62,648 bases of DNA from Bifidobacterium italicum (GTDB lineage: Bacteria; Actinomycetota; Actinomycetes; Actinomycetales; Bifidobacteriaceae). The stretch lies in the NCBI RefSeq assembly GCF_002286915.1, contig NZ_MVOG01000017.1, positions 1 through 62,648 on the forward strand. The letters are read 5' to 3'. Both the position numbers and the translations under genes were made by a program. The notes under the pieces are model-generated. The model saw only the letters and a program-made list of their open reading frames with translations. It had not been told where the DNA came from and ran no database searches. Shown here in pieces: positions 8,414 to 17,331 of this stretch (position 1 is the stretch's first letter; each line of letters opens with the position of its first letter).

Positions 8414-9511
8414 GTGTCCCAGGCAACAGCATCGCCGGCCGATCGCGCACCATCGAAGCCGACCGCCAACGCGCACAAGAACAGGCTTTCCGCAGGATTC
8501 TTCCGTTTCATTCTCGGACGCTTCCTGCTCATCATCCCCACCGTATTCATTCTCGTCACGATCGTCTTCTTCGTCATGCGCGCGACCGGCGACCCGATCT
8601 CGGCCGCCATGGGCGGACGTCTCACGCCCGAGGAACTGCAGCGCCGCATCCACGAGGCCGGCTACGACCGTCCCCTGCTCGTGCAGTACTTCGATTACCT
8701 CGGAGGCCTGCTGCACGGCGACCTCGGCCGCACGCTCACCGACAACCAGCCGGCCGTCTCGGTGCTGACACGCTACGGCGCCGCCACGCTCGAGCTCGCG
8801 CTGCTCTCGCTCGTCGTCGCGCTGCTCGTCGGCATCGGCTTCGGCCGCATCGCCGCCCGGCACCGCGACCGCGCACAGGACGCAGGCATCCGCCTGTTCG
8901 CGATCCTGTGCTATGCGACGCCGGTGTTCTTCCTCGGCCTCGTGCTCAAGCTCGTGTTCTCCGTCGGCCTCGGCATCCTGCCGAGCTCGGGCCGTTCGTC
9001 GCTGCAGTCGGAGATGCAGTTCTCCCGACTCGTCTCGCCCACCGGCCTGTACATCGTCGACGCGCTGCAGCTCGGCGACATGAAGGTGCTCGGCGACGTC
9101 CTTCGGCATGCGGTGCTGCCGGCGCTCGCGCTTGGCCTGCTGACCGCGGGCGTCTTCATCCGCCTTGTGCGCACGAACGTCATCTCCACCTTCAACGCCG
9201 GCTACATCGATGCGGCCCGCTCCCGCGGAGTCAGCGAGAAGCGGCTGATGTCCAAGCACGCGTGGCGTCCGGCGCTCATCCCGATCATCACGGTCATGGG
9301 CATGCAGATCGCGCTGCTGCTCGCCGGCGCCGTGCTCACCGAGACGACCTTCGAATGGAAGGGATTGGGCTTCATGCTCTCCAACTATCTCAAGGCGCGC
9401 GATTTCGTCGCGGTGCAGGGCATCGTCATCCTGATCGCGATCATCGTCTCCGTCGTCAATTTCATCGTCGATGTGATCAGCGCATTGATCGATCCGCGAG
9501 TGAGGTACTGA
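8414..9511 (+). CDS. Oligopeptide ABC transporter permease, OppB/DppB type
   Basis: First membrane subunit of the peptide importer. The N-terminal helix (about residues 30-52, LGRFLLIIPTVFILVTIVFFVM) is followed by the family signature GDPISAAMGG, the segment QYFDYLGGLLHGDLGRTL, five further membrane segments, and the EAA-loop-like AARSRGVSEKRLMSKHAWRPALIPIIT that contacts the ATPase. GTG at 8414 is chosen because AAGGAG lies six bases upstream; an upstream in-frame region exists but has no ribosome site. The 365-residue length is usual. The stop is two bases before the next start. Confidence 0.92.
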   Translation: MSQATASPADRAPSKPTANAHKNRLSAGFFRFILGRFLLIIPTVFILVTIVFFVMRATGDPISAAMGGRLTPEELQRRIHEAGYDRPLLVQYFDYLGGLLHGDLGRTLTDNQPAVSVLTRYGAATLELALLSLVVALLVGIGFGRIAARHRDRAQDAGIRLFAILCYATPVFFLGLVLKLVFSVGLGILPSSGRSSLQSEMQFSRLVSPTGLYIVDALQLGDMKVLGDVLRHAVLPALALGLLTAGVFIRLVRTNVISTFNAGYIDAARSRGVSEKRLMSKHAWRPALIPIITVMGMQIALLLAGAVLTETTFEWKGLGFMLSNYLKARDFVAVQGIVILIAIIVSVVNFIVDVISALIDPRVRY

Positions 9512-9513
9512 AC

Positions 9514-10731
9514 ATGAGCGAAAGCACGGAACTGAAAGTCGGCGTGCCGGGGGACACGCGCCTGGAGAAACTCAACGTCGAACCCCCGAAATCCTGGTTA
9601 TCGAGACTGCCGGTCGTGCGCGACCTGAAGATCGCCGTCGGCTGGCAGAAGGGCATGCTCGTCACCGGCCTCGTCCTGACAGCCTTCTTCCTGATCGTGG
9701 CCGTGTTCGCTCCGTGGATCGCACCGTACGGATACGCGCAGATCAAGGGTGCCGATGGCGTCGCCTTCCCGACGCAGGCGCCCCCGTCGAAGGCACATAT
9801 CTGGGGCACGACGGTCGGCGGTTTCGATGTGTTCAGCCGTACCGTCTGGGGTGCGCGCACCGCGGTCATCGCCATCGTCGTGGCGGTGCTGCTGTCGATC
9901 TTCGCCGGCGTGTTCCTGGGCCTCGTCTCGGGTTATTTCGGCGGCTGGGTTGATCGCGTGTTCGTCGTCATCGCCGACGCCGTCTATTCGTTCCCGTCGC
10001 TGCTGCTGGCCATCCTGATGGCGATCATGATCTCCGGCGGCCAGTCGAGCCTGTGGGGAGGCATCCTCGCGTCCGGCATATCGATCACCGTCGTCTACAT
10101 CCCGCAGTACTTCCGCACGATCCGCGCCGAGGTCATCCGCATCAAGGATTGTGCCTACGTCGAATCGGCGAAGGTCGTCGGCGCCTCCACCTGGCGCATC
10201 ATGGGCAGGCATCTGCTCAGGAACTCGACACGCACGCTGCCGGTCATCCTCACGCTGAACTCGTCGGAGGCGATCCTCACGCTCGCCGGCCTGGGCTTCC
10301 TCGGGTTCGGCATCGAACCGACCGCCGCGGCCGAATGGGGCTACGACCTCAACCGTTCGGTGGCCGACGTCACGTCCGGCATCTGGTGGACGGCCGTGTT
10401 CCCGGGCCTGGCGATCGTGCTCATCGTGCTCGGCATCACGCTCATCGGCGAATCGCTCAACGATCTGGCCGATCCGCGCCTGCGCGCACGCAAGTCAGCG
10501 GGCGAGGTGATCGGCTCGATCGAGGACACGTCGGTGGATTCCCCGAACCCGGACGAATCGCTCGCCGCCGTGGCCGAGGAGCAGGCGTTGGAGGCCGCCG
10601 AGACCGATCCGACCGAACGCGGCGGCGACACGCGCACTGTCGCCGACGAATACATGGTGACGCAGGACCCGGAGATCGCCGTGGTCGTACGGGACGTGCC
10701 CGATGAATCCGAGGGAGTGATCAAACGATGA
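9514..10731 (+). CDS. Oligopeptide ABC transporter permease, OppC/DppC type
   Basis: Second membrane subunit. The OppC N-terminal helix (GMLVTGLVLTAFFLIVAVFAPWIAP) is followed by a periplasmic segment with HIWGTTVGGFDVFSRTVWGART, the binding_prot_dep_transp core, and the EAA-like ESAKVVGASTWRIMGRHLLRN. A C-terminal acidic tail of about 75 residues (after DPRLRARK) is not part of the permease fold and is predicted disordered. The start is two bases after the oppB-type stop, and the stop overlaps the ATPase start (ATGA), so the three genes are probably translationally coupled. Confidence 0.92.
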   Translation: MSESTELKVGVPGDTRLEKLNVEPPKSWLSRLPVVRDLKIAVGWQKGMLVTGLVLTAFFLIVAVFAPWIAPYGYAQIKGADGVAFPTQAPPSKAHIWGTTVGGFDVFSRTVWGARTAVIAIVVAVLLSIFAGVFLGLVSGYFGGWVDRVFVVIADAVYSFPSLLLAILMAIMISGGQSSLWGGILASGISITVVYIPQYFRTIRAEVIRIKDCAYVESAKVVGASTWRIMGRHLLRNSTRTLPVILTLNSSEAILTLAGLGFLGFGIEPTAAAEWGYDLNRSVADVTSGIWWTAVFPGLAIVLIVLGITLIGESLNDLADPRLRARKSAGEVIGSIEDTSVDSPNPDESLAAVAEEQALEAAETDPTERGGDTRTVADEYMVTQDPEIAVVVRDVPDESEGVIKR

Positions 10732-12494
10732 GCGAACATGGCGGACGGAACGCACAGTCCACGCAATCAACGCAGTCCACGCAATCAACGCAGGCAGGGG
10801 ACGCTCTCGTCGACGTCAAGGACCTGAGCGTGTCGTTCATGACGGACGCGGGTCCCATCAAGGCGATCGACGGCGTAGACTTCGTCATCCCGCGCAAAAC
10901 CGTCGTCGGCGTCGTCGGCGAGTCGGGATCGGGAAAATCGGTGACGGCGCGCTCGATCATCCGGCTGCTGCCCGAGACGGCGACGACCGGCGGCGCGATC
11001 TATCTGCGCGCGGATGACGACGGCGACGGCGTCGACGTGCTCACGATGAGCGTCCGCGACCTGCAGCGGATGCGCGGCGATGCCGCGGCGATGGTGTTCC
11101 AGGAGCCCAACTCGGTGCTCAACCCGGTCTACACGATCGGATGGCAGATCGAGGAGGGCCTGCGCGCCCACGGTCTCACCGACAAGAAGCAGTTGCGCGC
11201 GAAGTCGATCGAGATCCTCGACAAGGTCGGCATCCCGGACGCCGCGACGCGCGTCGACTACTATCCGCACCAGTTCTCCGGCGGACAGAAGCAGCGCATC
11301 GTCATCGCGATGGCGCTCGTGCTCAACCCGGGCCTCATCCTCGCCGACGAGCCGACGACGGCGCTCGACGTGACGGTGCAGGCCGAGATCCTCGACCTGC
11401 TGCGTCTGGCGCGGGACGAGTTCGGTGCGTCGGTGCTCATCATCACGCACAACATGGGCGTCGTCGCCGACATCGCCGATCAGGTCGTCGTCATGTACCG
11501 CGGTCACGTCGTCGAACAGGGCAGCGTCGACCAGATCTTCTACGACCCGCAGGCGGACTACACGAAACGCCTGCTCGCGGCGGTGCCGCGCATCGGGCAG
11601 CGGCTCGTCGTGCGCGACGCGGCCGGCGACGTCATCGAGCGCAAGGTCGATTGGCGCGCCGAGCCGGTCGTCGTGAAGGCCGAGCACATGGACATCACCT
11701 ATCCGGGCCGGTTCATGCAGCCCGATTTCAAGGCCGTGGATGATGTGAGCTTCGAGATCCACCGCAGCGAGGTGCTCGGCCTCGTGGGCGAGTCCGGTTC
11801 CGGCAAATCGACGACCGGCCGCGCCATCGCGGGCCTGCAACGCATCTCCGGAGGTTCGCTCGACGTGCTCGGCATGGAGATGAAAGGGTTCAAGGAGCGC
11901 CGGTTCAAGCCGTTGCGCGAGCAGATCGGCTTCGTCTTCCAGGATCCGGGCAGTTCCTTCGACCCGTTGATGACGATTCTCGAGAACGTGGCCGAGCCGC
12001 TCATCGTGCATGGGCGCTACCGGACCGCGGCCCAGGCGAGGCAGTACGTCGGCGAGCTGCTCGAGATGGTGCAGCTGCCGCGCACCTACATGAACCGATT
12101 CCCGCACGAGCTCTCCGGCGGCCAGCGCCAGCGTGCGTCGCTTGCGCGTGCGCTGGCGCTCAAGCCGAGTCTGCTCATCGCCGACGAGCCCACTTCCGCG
12201 CTCGACGTGTCGGTGCAGGCGAAGGTGCTTGAGCTGTTCAAGACGCTGCAAGCGGAGATCGGCTTCGCATGCCTGTTCATCACCCATGACCTCGCCGTCG
12301 TCGACATGCTCGCCGACCGCATCATGGTCATGCACAAGGGACGCATCGTCGAACACGGTGACTCCTCGCAGATCATGCGACACCCGTCCGACCCGTACAC
12401 GAAGAAGCTGCTGGCGTCGCTTCCGGTGCCCGATCCGCGTGAACAGGCCGCGCACCGCGAGGAGCTGCACGAACTGCTCGCCAAGGAGGCGTGA
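10728..12494 (+). CDS. Fused double ATPase of the oligopeptide transporter (OppD-OppF type)
   Basis: Two complete ABC ATPase domains in one 588-residue chain. The N-terminal domain has Walker A GESGSGKS, signature FSGGQKQR and Walker B LILADEPTTALD; the C-terminal domain has GESGSGKS, LSGGQRQR and LLIADEPTSALD. OppD and OppF are separate proteins in many bacteria; fusion makes one heterodimer-like unit. An N-terminal STQ repeat (four copies, residues about 11-22) precedes the first domain and arises from an 18-bp perfect duplication at 10755-10790. The start overlaps the preceding stop by four bases. A long hairpin follows the gene. Confidence 0.94.
   Translation: MSEHGGRNAQSTQSTQSTQSTQAGDALVDVKDLSVSFMTDAGPIKAIDGVDFVIPRKTVVGVVGESGSGKSVTARSIIRLLPETATTGGAIYLRADDDGDGVDVLTMSVRDLQRMRGDAAAMVFQEPNSVLNPVYTIGWQIEEGLRAHGLTDKKQLRAKSIEILDKVGIPDAATRVDYYPHQFSGGQKQRIVIAMALVLNPGLILADEPTTALDVTVQAEILDLLRLARDEFGASVLIITHNMGVVADIADQVVVMYRGHVVEQGSVDQIFYDPQADYTKRLLAAVPRIGQRLVVRDAAGDVIERKVDWRAEPVVVKAEHMDITYPGRFMQPDFKAVDDVSFEIHRSEVLGLVGESGSGKSTTGRAIAGLQRISGGSLDVLGMEMKGFKERRFKPLREQIGFVFQDPGSSFDPLMTILENVAEPLIVHGRYRTAAQARQYVGELLEMVQLPRTYMNRFPHELSGGQRQRASLARALALKPSLLIADEPTSALDVSVQAKVLELFKTLQAEIGFACLFITHDLAVVDMLADRIMVMHKGRIVEHGDSSQIMRHPSDPYTKKLLASLPVPDPREQAAHREELHELLAKEA
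10755..10790 (+). repeat. 18-bp tandem duplication within the ATPase gene
   Basis: CAGTCCACGCAATCAACG is present twice head to tail and encodes the (STQ) repeat near the N-terminus. Unit loss or gain would stay in frame. Confidence 0.9.
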
Positions 12495-12555
12495 GCCGCG
12501 TCGCGCGGCATGGACGGCGGACCCGAGGGGACCCGTCCATGCCGCGCGACGCGGC
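12495..12555. terminator. Strong bidirectional terminator hairpin
   Basis: A perfect 23-pair stem (12495-12517 with 12533-12555) and a 15-base loop fill the gap between the convergent ATPase and PH-domain genes. No T-run follows, but the position and strength suit termination from both sides. Confidence 0.8.
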
Positions 12556-12560
12556 CTCCT

Positions 12561-12992
12561 TCACTTCGCGTTGATGCGCTGCCGGTTCGCCATCGCCAGT
12601 TCGCCCAGATAGCGGTAGATCGGTGCGACGTCGAACTTGCGCGGGAACTCGAGCGTGATTTCGTCGAGTGTTTCCGCGCCGGTCTTGCGCTGATAGACGT
12701 CCTTGAGATATGTGATGTTGATTTCGCTGTCGTCGGCGATCGCACCGGCGGTCTCCACCTCGACGTCGACGATCGCGTCGAGATGGATCGTCCGGTACCG
12801 CGCCTTCGCGCCGGTCGCACCCTGCTTGTCGATGAAGATGATGCGCATGTTCGTGAACACGACGGCGTCACGGATCAGCTGATACCCGTTCGTGATCTGC
12901 TCGCCGTTGAACAGGAACGGCCCGTACTGCTGCATGAGCTGGTCGTTGCTGACCTGCTGCAGGTTGCCGGCGAATGCGTTGAATAATCCCAT
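12561..12992 (-). CDS. Bacterial PH-domain protein (DUF1696-like)
   Basis: A 143-residue cytoplasmic protein resembling the bPH_1/DUF1696 family. It starts MGLFNAFAGNLQQVS, followed by the family-like segments ILRD-type 'YQLIRDAVVFTNMRIIFIDKQG' split here as YQLIRDAVVFTNMR and IIFIDKQGATGAKARYRTI, and VDVEVETAGAIADDSEI. The fold binds peptides or lipids in other proteins; no enzymatic motif is seen. ATG at 12992 is chosen because GAGGTG is upstream and homologues start MGLF. A 35-residue in-frame extension upstream is Pro/Arg/Thr-rich and unlikely. The gene lies 144 bases downstream of another small minus-strand gene and may be co-transcribed with it. Confidence 0.75.
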   Translation of the reverse strand: MGLFNAFAGNLQQVSNDQLMQQYGPFLFNGEQITNGYQLIRDAVVFTNMRIIFIDKQGATGAKARYRTIHLDAIVDVEVETAGAIADDSEINITYLKDVYQRKTGAETLDEITLEFPRKFDVAPIYRYLGELAMANRQRINAK

Positions 12993-13136
12993 GGTCACCT
13001 CGATGATGGTCGGTCGGTCGGTGGTCCGCGACGGCGCCGACGCGGGGGGCGTCTGCGCGTCCGTCGGTCGGTAAGGAGGGGAACGTGGCGTCCTCATGTC
13101 CGCGGACGCCGCATGGCACGCCCCCGTCGCGGCGGC

Positions 13137-13565
13137 TCAGAGCCGGTAGCCGTTCGTCTCGTAGTACTGCGGCGAATAGCCGAAGGTCGCGTAGAGCAGC
13201 CCGGGCAGCGTGACGGCGGCCGCGCGCTGCACGGCCTCGTCCTTGACGTCGCCGCCGTCGGAGCCGACGACGTCCCAGCGGAAGACGCTCGTGGCGCTCG
13301 CGTAGCGTGTGCGCATATACGCCTTGAGCCAAGGCTTCGAGACGAACATGACGAGGTAGGGGACCTCGCGCTCGAGCAGCGTCTGCACATCGGCGTCGGG
13401 CATCTCGTCGCCCTTCTGCGTGAAGACGATCGTGCCTCCGCCGTCATATGCCCTGATCGAGACGTTGAGCTTGACGAGGTCCCATGCGCGTGCGCCCGCG
13501 TACGCCAGCGACGTCAGACAGTCGTCCTTCTTGAATGCGTCGAGCATATCCGTCAGTTGCGTCAT
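13137..13565 (-). CDS. Conserved hypothetical protein, 142 aa
   Basis: I do not recognise the family. The protein starts MTQLTDMLDAFKKDDCLTSL and is mixed alpha/beta by composition, with no signal peptide, membrane segment or obvious catalytic motif. It has two aromatic-rich areas (SKPWLKAYMRTRY, YATFGYSPQYYETNGY). A strong ribosome site (GAGGAAGG) precedes the ATG. It is followed on the same strand, after 144 bases, by the PH-domain gene, suggesting a shared transcript. The coding call rests on the ribosome site, codon bias and lack of a better frame. Confidence 0.7.
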   Translation of the reverse strand: MTQLTDMLDAFKKDDCLTSLAYAGARAWDLVKLNVSIRAYDGGGTIVFTQKGDEMPDADVQTLLEREVPYLVMFVSKPWLKAYMRTRYASATSVFRWDVVGSDGGDVKDEAVQRAAAVTLPGLLYATFGYSPQYYETNGYRL

Positions 13566-13753
13566 ATCGATCCTTCCTCGCTGCCGCTGCGCGCCGGGAG
13601 CGCGTCTGCGCTCAACGATACACCGTTTCCGCGCCGCGCCATGTCCTGCCGCGCGGCCGTGCACGATACCATCACCGATGTTTCCGAACGATGTGCGCCC
13701 GCAAATGGTCGGCACATGTCGAAATCGTTTCGTAATCGCGGGGGAGCGAGCCG

Positions 13754-13789
13754 GAAACCCGACGTTCGGCTGTGCGAAACCCGGCGTTC
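13754..13789. promoter_or_regulatory. Pair of 14-bp direct repeats upstream of the nitrilase gene
   Basis: GAAACCCGACGTTC (13754-13767) and GAAACCCGGCGTTC (13776-13789) differ at one base and are offset by 22 bases, about two helical turns, placing them on the same DNA face. They lie 111 bases before the nitrilase start in the 334-base gap between divergent genes. A regulator binding site is plausible; nothing else is recognised in this gap. Confidence 0.4.
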
Positions 13790-13899
13790 CTAGCGTGGTT
13801 GCTTGTCCGCAGCTCACCCATGGCCGTTTCCGGCACGTCGTAGATGGGATTCGTTGAGTGAAGTCGTTTCGGTGCGGACGAGAAGAGAGAGGCAACCAT

Positions 13900-16743
13900 A
13901 TGCTCGTGCATGGCAGGTCCCTTATTCCAATGCATTCCGGCGACGGCGCCCGTCGCGCGCCGATATGGCGCCGTCTGACGGCGGGCGTCGGCGCGCTGGC
14001 GATGTGCGCGTCGCTCGGCGCGTTCGGCGCCCACACCGCGTTCGCCGACACCGTCTACAGCGCGGCCGTGGCCACGGCGCCGGGCGTCGTGACGAACGGC
14101 GTCATCCCGGCCGGCGCGCTGAGCGTCGTCAACTTCCACCCGGTGTGGGGGGACAAGGAGGCGAACAAGGCGAGCATGCTCAAGTACATCGACGAGGCGC
14201 ACGCCGCCGGCGTCAGGATGATCGTGTTCCCGGAGATGGCGCTCACCGGCTACGTCTCGTCGAGCGATCCCGACTCCGCCGCATACAGGATGGCCGTGTC
14301 CCAGGCCGAGACGATCTCCAGCCCGATCACCCGCGAGCTCGCCGACAAGGCGGCCGCATACGGCATGTGGGTCGTCTTCGGCACCTCGGAGCGCATCCCG
14401 GGGGACTCCGACCATGCGTACAATTCCGCGTTCGCCGCGTCCCCGGACGGCAAGGTCGTCAGCTATCAGAAGATCGCCCCGGTGGAAGGCTCGTGGGCGA
14501 CGCCCGGCACGACGCCGGTGCTGCTGCAGACCGAATGGGGCCTCGCCGGCCTGAGCATCTGCTACGACACCTATGCGAATCCGGAGATCGAACGCTACTA
14601 CGCCGCGCAGGGCGCGGGCATCCTCATCAATCCGACCGCGACCTCCCGCAGCTACCGCGACATCGACGGCGATGGCGTCAAGGACGGCAAGGGATGGGAA
14701 TGGTACTACCGCAACCGTCTCGAATCGATCGCGTCGCGCGACGGCCTCGTCATCGCCTCCGCCGATCTCGTCGGCGCCGACGGCTGCTCGGACGGCGACG
14801 GCAAGCAGCCCTACGATTTCCCGGGCGGCAGCGTCATCGTGCGCGGTTCCGCCGACTACTCCGCCGGCCAGAACGCCGAGGGCGCGCTCATCGTCGGCAT
14901 GGAAGGCGCATTGGCGAACGCGAAGGACCTGCGGGTGAGCTACCCGTCGACGACGCGCGTCGCCAACGATTTCCATCCCGACTACTACGCCAGGTGGTAC
15001 GCCGAACTCGCGGACAGGCAGGAATCGGGCACGTCGCTGAGCAACTACTACGGTTCCGCGGACGGTCCGCGCGTCGCCGTCGCCAACGTCGCCGGCGTAT
15101 GGGCGGACAAGCAGGCGAACGTCGACATGATGGTCCGATACGCCGAACAGGCCGCGGCCGACGACGTCGACCTGCTCGTGTTCCCGGAGACCGTGCTCAC
15201 CGGCTACGACAGCACCGATCCGAAGGGCGACGCGGACGCGCACAGCGTGAACGCCGACGTCAACCGTGCGCTGGCGGCGAGCGACGACTACATGCAGGTG
15301 CTGCTCGCCGAAAAGGTCAAGGGCGCCGACGGCGACGACACGCGCGGCGCGTCGGTCAGGACGATGGCGGACACGGCGAAGCGGCTCGGCATGTACATCG
15401 TGTTCGGACTGCCGGAAATGCCCGACGGCGGCCCGATCGTCGACGCCGACGGCGTCAAGAAGGTCTACAATTCGGCCGCCGTCGCGTTCCCCGACGGCCA
15501 CACCGAATCGTTCCAGAAGATGCACCGCGCCGGACAGGAGGAGAAGGTCTGGTCGGTGCCGGGCGACACGCCGCTCATTTTCGAGATGCCGGAATTCACC
15601 GGCTCCGACGGCGGTGCGCTCAAGGCAGGCGTCAACATCTGCCGCGACGGCCACTTCTATCCCGAACTCGGCCGTTACTATGCGGCGAGCGGCGCCGAAC
15701 TGCTCATCCACCCGACCGCCACGACCGGCAACCCCTGGTACCGCGAATCGCGCATCGGCAGCTACACCGACCGCGACGGCCTCGCCGCCGTCACCGCGAA
15801 CCTGTGGGGACAGGACGGCTATCCGCTCGATGAGGACGGCAAGCCGATCTATTCGGTGGACGAGAACGGCGACACGGTCAGCTCCGGCAACGAGATCAAG
15901 GGATACAACTACATGGGCGTCGGACGTGACGCGTTCCGTTCGACGAGCCTGATCATCACCGCATGGAACGGCAAGGACGGCACGCCGTTCGACTACGCGA
16001 CCGGTTCGGCGCTCGACACCTCCGGCACCGGCGGCGGCGCGACTCCGCAGATCACGAAGGACTGGGCGTTCGGCGAAGGCCTCTACGATCCCGATAACCT
16101 CGAAACGCGCACGATGAACCTCAAGAGCGCCGGCTTCCGCATCACGAACTTCCAGGCGAGGCTGTATTCGAAGATGTACGACGCTCTCGCGGCGCGCACG
16201 ATCGACGGTTACACGCCGATGTATGCGAGCGGTGGCGCGCTCGATGTCAGCACGCTCGCCGAACCGATCGCGAAGGCCCGGCAGGTCGTGGACGCAGCCG
16301 ACGGGGCAAACCCCTCCTACACCGAGGCATCGGTGGCCGCGCTCGCCGACGCATTGCTCACGGCGCAGGCGCTCGCGGACAACACGACGTTCAGCGCCGA
16401 ACAGCAGCCGCTCGTGACGGCGGCGAAGGACGCGCTCGACGCGGCCTACGCCGGGCTGACACCGGTGCCTGCGCAGCCGGAACCGGGCGACGAGCCGACA
16501 GACGGCACGGATGACGCTCCCGGCAACGATACGGGCGGCAACGGTGGCGCGGCGACATCTGACGAGCCGCTCTCGTCCGATAAGCCCGGCGCCGGCGGTG
16601 CGGCCGCAGGCGATGCCGGCATGATGCAGACGCCGTTGTCCACCACCGGTTCATCGGTCATGGCCGTCGTGGCGCTCGCGCTCGCCGTCTCCGGCGCCGG
16701 CGTGACGCTGCTGGTGGTCCGGCGTCGTGCGGATCGATGCTGA
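13900..16743 (+). CDS. Secreted, probably wall-attached double carbon-nitrogen hydrolase (tandem nitrilase domains)
   Basis: Predicted exported protein of 947 residues. An N-terminal signal peptide (hydrophobic core LTAGVGALAMCASLGAFGAHTAFA, cleavage after AFA) is followed by two nitrilase-superfamily domains. Each keeps the Glu-Lys-Cys triad: domain 1 VFPEMALTGY (E near 112), SYQKIAP (K near 191), LSICYDTYAN (C near 221); domain 2 VFPETVLTGY (E near 430), SFQKMHR (K near 540), VNICRDGHF (C near 582). A FIVAR-like helical module follows (about 788-853), then a Gly/Asp/Pro linker, LSTTG, a hydrophobic segment and RRRADRC, resembling a variant sortase signal. ATG at 13900 has GAGAGG upstream. 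The substrate amide or nitrile is unknown. Confidence 0.85.
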   Translation: MLVHGRSLIPMHSGDGARRAPIWRRLTAGVGALAMCASLGAFGAHTAFADTVYSAAVATAPGVVTNGVIPAGALSVVNFHPVWGDKEANKASMLKYIDEAHAAGVRMIVFPEMALTGYVSSSDPDSAAYRMAVSQAETISSPITRELADKAAAYGMWVVFGTSERIPGDSDHAYNSAFAASPDGKVVSYQKIAPVEGSWATPGTTPVLLQTEWGLAGLSICYDTYANPEIERYYAAQGAGILINPTATSRSYRDIDGDGVKDGKGWEWYYRNRLESIASRDGLVIASADLVGADGCSDGDGKQPYDFPGGSVIVRGSADYSAGQNAEGALIVGMEGALANAKDLRVSYPSTTRVANDFHPDYYARWYAELADRQESGTSLSNYYGSADGPRVAVANVAGVWADKQANVDMMVRYAEQAAADDVDLLVFPETVLTGYDSTDPKGDADAHSVNADVNRALAASDDYMQVLLAEKVKGADGDDTRGASVRTMADTAKRLGMYIVFGLPEMPDGGPIVDADGVKKVYNSAAVAFPDGHTESFQKMHRAGQEEKVWSVPGDTPLIFEMPEFTGSDGGALKAGVNICRDGHFYPELGRYYAASGAELLIHPTATTGNPWYRESRIGSYTDRDGLAAVTANLWGQDGYPLDEDGKPIYSVDENGDTVSSGNEIKGYNYMGVGRDAFRSTSLIITAWNGKDGTPFDYATGSALDTSGTGGGATPQITKDWAFGEGLYDPDNLETRTMNLKSAGFRITNFQARLYSKMYDALAARTIDGYTPMYASGGALDVSTLAEPIAKARQVVDAADGANPSYTEASVAALADALLTAQALADNTTFSAEQQPLVTAAKDALDAAYAGLTPVPAQPEPGDEPTDGTDDAPGNDTGGNGGAATSDEPLSSDKPGAGGAAAGDAGMMQTPLSTTGSSVMAVVALALAVSGAGVTLLVVRRRADRC

Positions 16744-16790
16744 ACGGCGTCCCGATGGCATGAGGGGCGGATGACGCGCTCGCGCATAAC

Positions 16791-16838
16791 GACAGGGCCG
16801 GTTCACGGGACGGTGTTCCTGAAGAACCGGCCCTTGTC
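16791..16838 (+). terminator. Terminator hairpin after the nitrilase gene
   Basis: GACAGGGCCGGTTC pairs with GAACCGGCCCTTGTC with one bulged base, 47 bases after the stop. Confidence 0.7.
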
Positions 16839-16882
16839 GTCCGTGTGCGCGTCATCGGCATATTCGGGAAGAATCAGGGGCA

Positions 16883-17022
16883 TATCTGCGATTTTGGGGT
16901 GGACGTCCTTGGAGAGTACCCGATGATCCGTGAGGTTCTTATCGGTTTTGTGTGAAAACCGCACATAGTGGAGTCTTCAGTGATGGGGGGCTTGGGGGAG
17001 ACCAACCCCAAAATCGCAGATA
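16883..17022. repeat. 140-bp element with 18-bp perfect inverted repeats and an internal hairpin
   Basis: TATCTGCGATTTTGGGGT (16883-16900) is the exact reverse complement of 17005-17022. Inside, CGGTTTT-GTGTG-AAAACCG (16943-16961) makes a seven-pair hairpin. Local GC is lower than the neighbours. It could be a miniature mobile element or a structured RNA. No convincing open frame exists in 16839-17331; the minus-strand frame over 16874-17233 has no ribosome site or recognisable motif. I see nothing else in 17023-17300. Confidence 0.5.
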
Positions 17023-17331
17023 CGGTCTCAAGGCGGCTGTGCATCCGGGGCGGATAGTTTCGGAGCCGTTGGCAATCGGTCGCAAGGTGCGGCGATGGGC
17101 GCTCTCCGGAATTGGGCGGAATGCCAATCGCGGTGACGAATGCGCTGATCCGGGAAAGCGGAACCGGCGCGTCCCTGACTGCAACGGTTACCTCCAGCCG
17201 GCAGATGGAGCCGGCCGTCGCCGACGCAAACATCCACTATCTCGTCGACTGACCGCCGCTCCGTCCCATTCCCGTGAAGATTCGCCGCCAACGGTTGCCT
17301 GCCGCGGTGAAACGACTACGCTTGGGGACCT

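Noticed and set aside
13672..15711. Minus-strand open frame of about 680 codons over the nitrilase gene
   Set aside because: It is an Arg/Val/Gly/Asp-rich shadow of the plus-strand nitrilase, without motifs or a ribosome site. Such frames are common in GC-rich DNA.
16874..17233. Possible 119-residue minus-strand protein
   Set aside because: No ribosome site, no motif, and it crosses the inverted-repeat element whose structure explains the sequence better.
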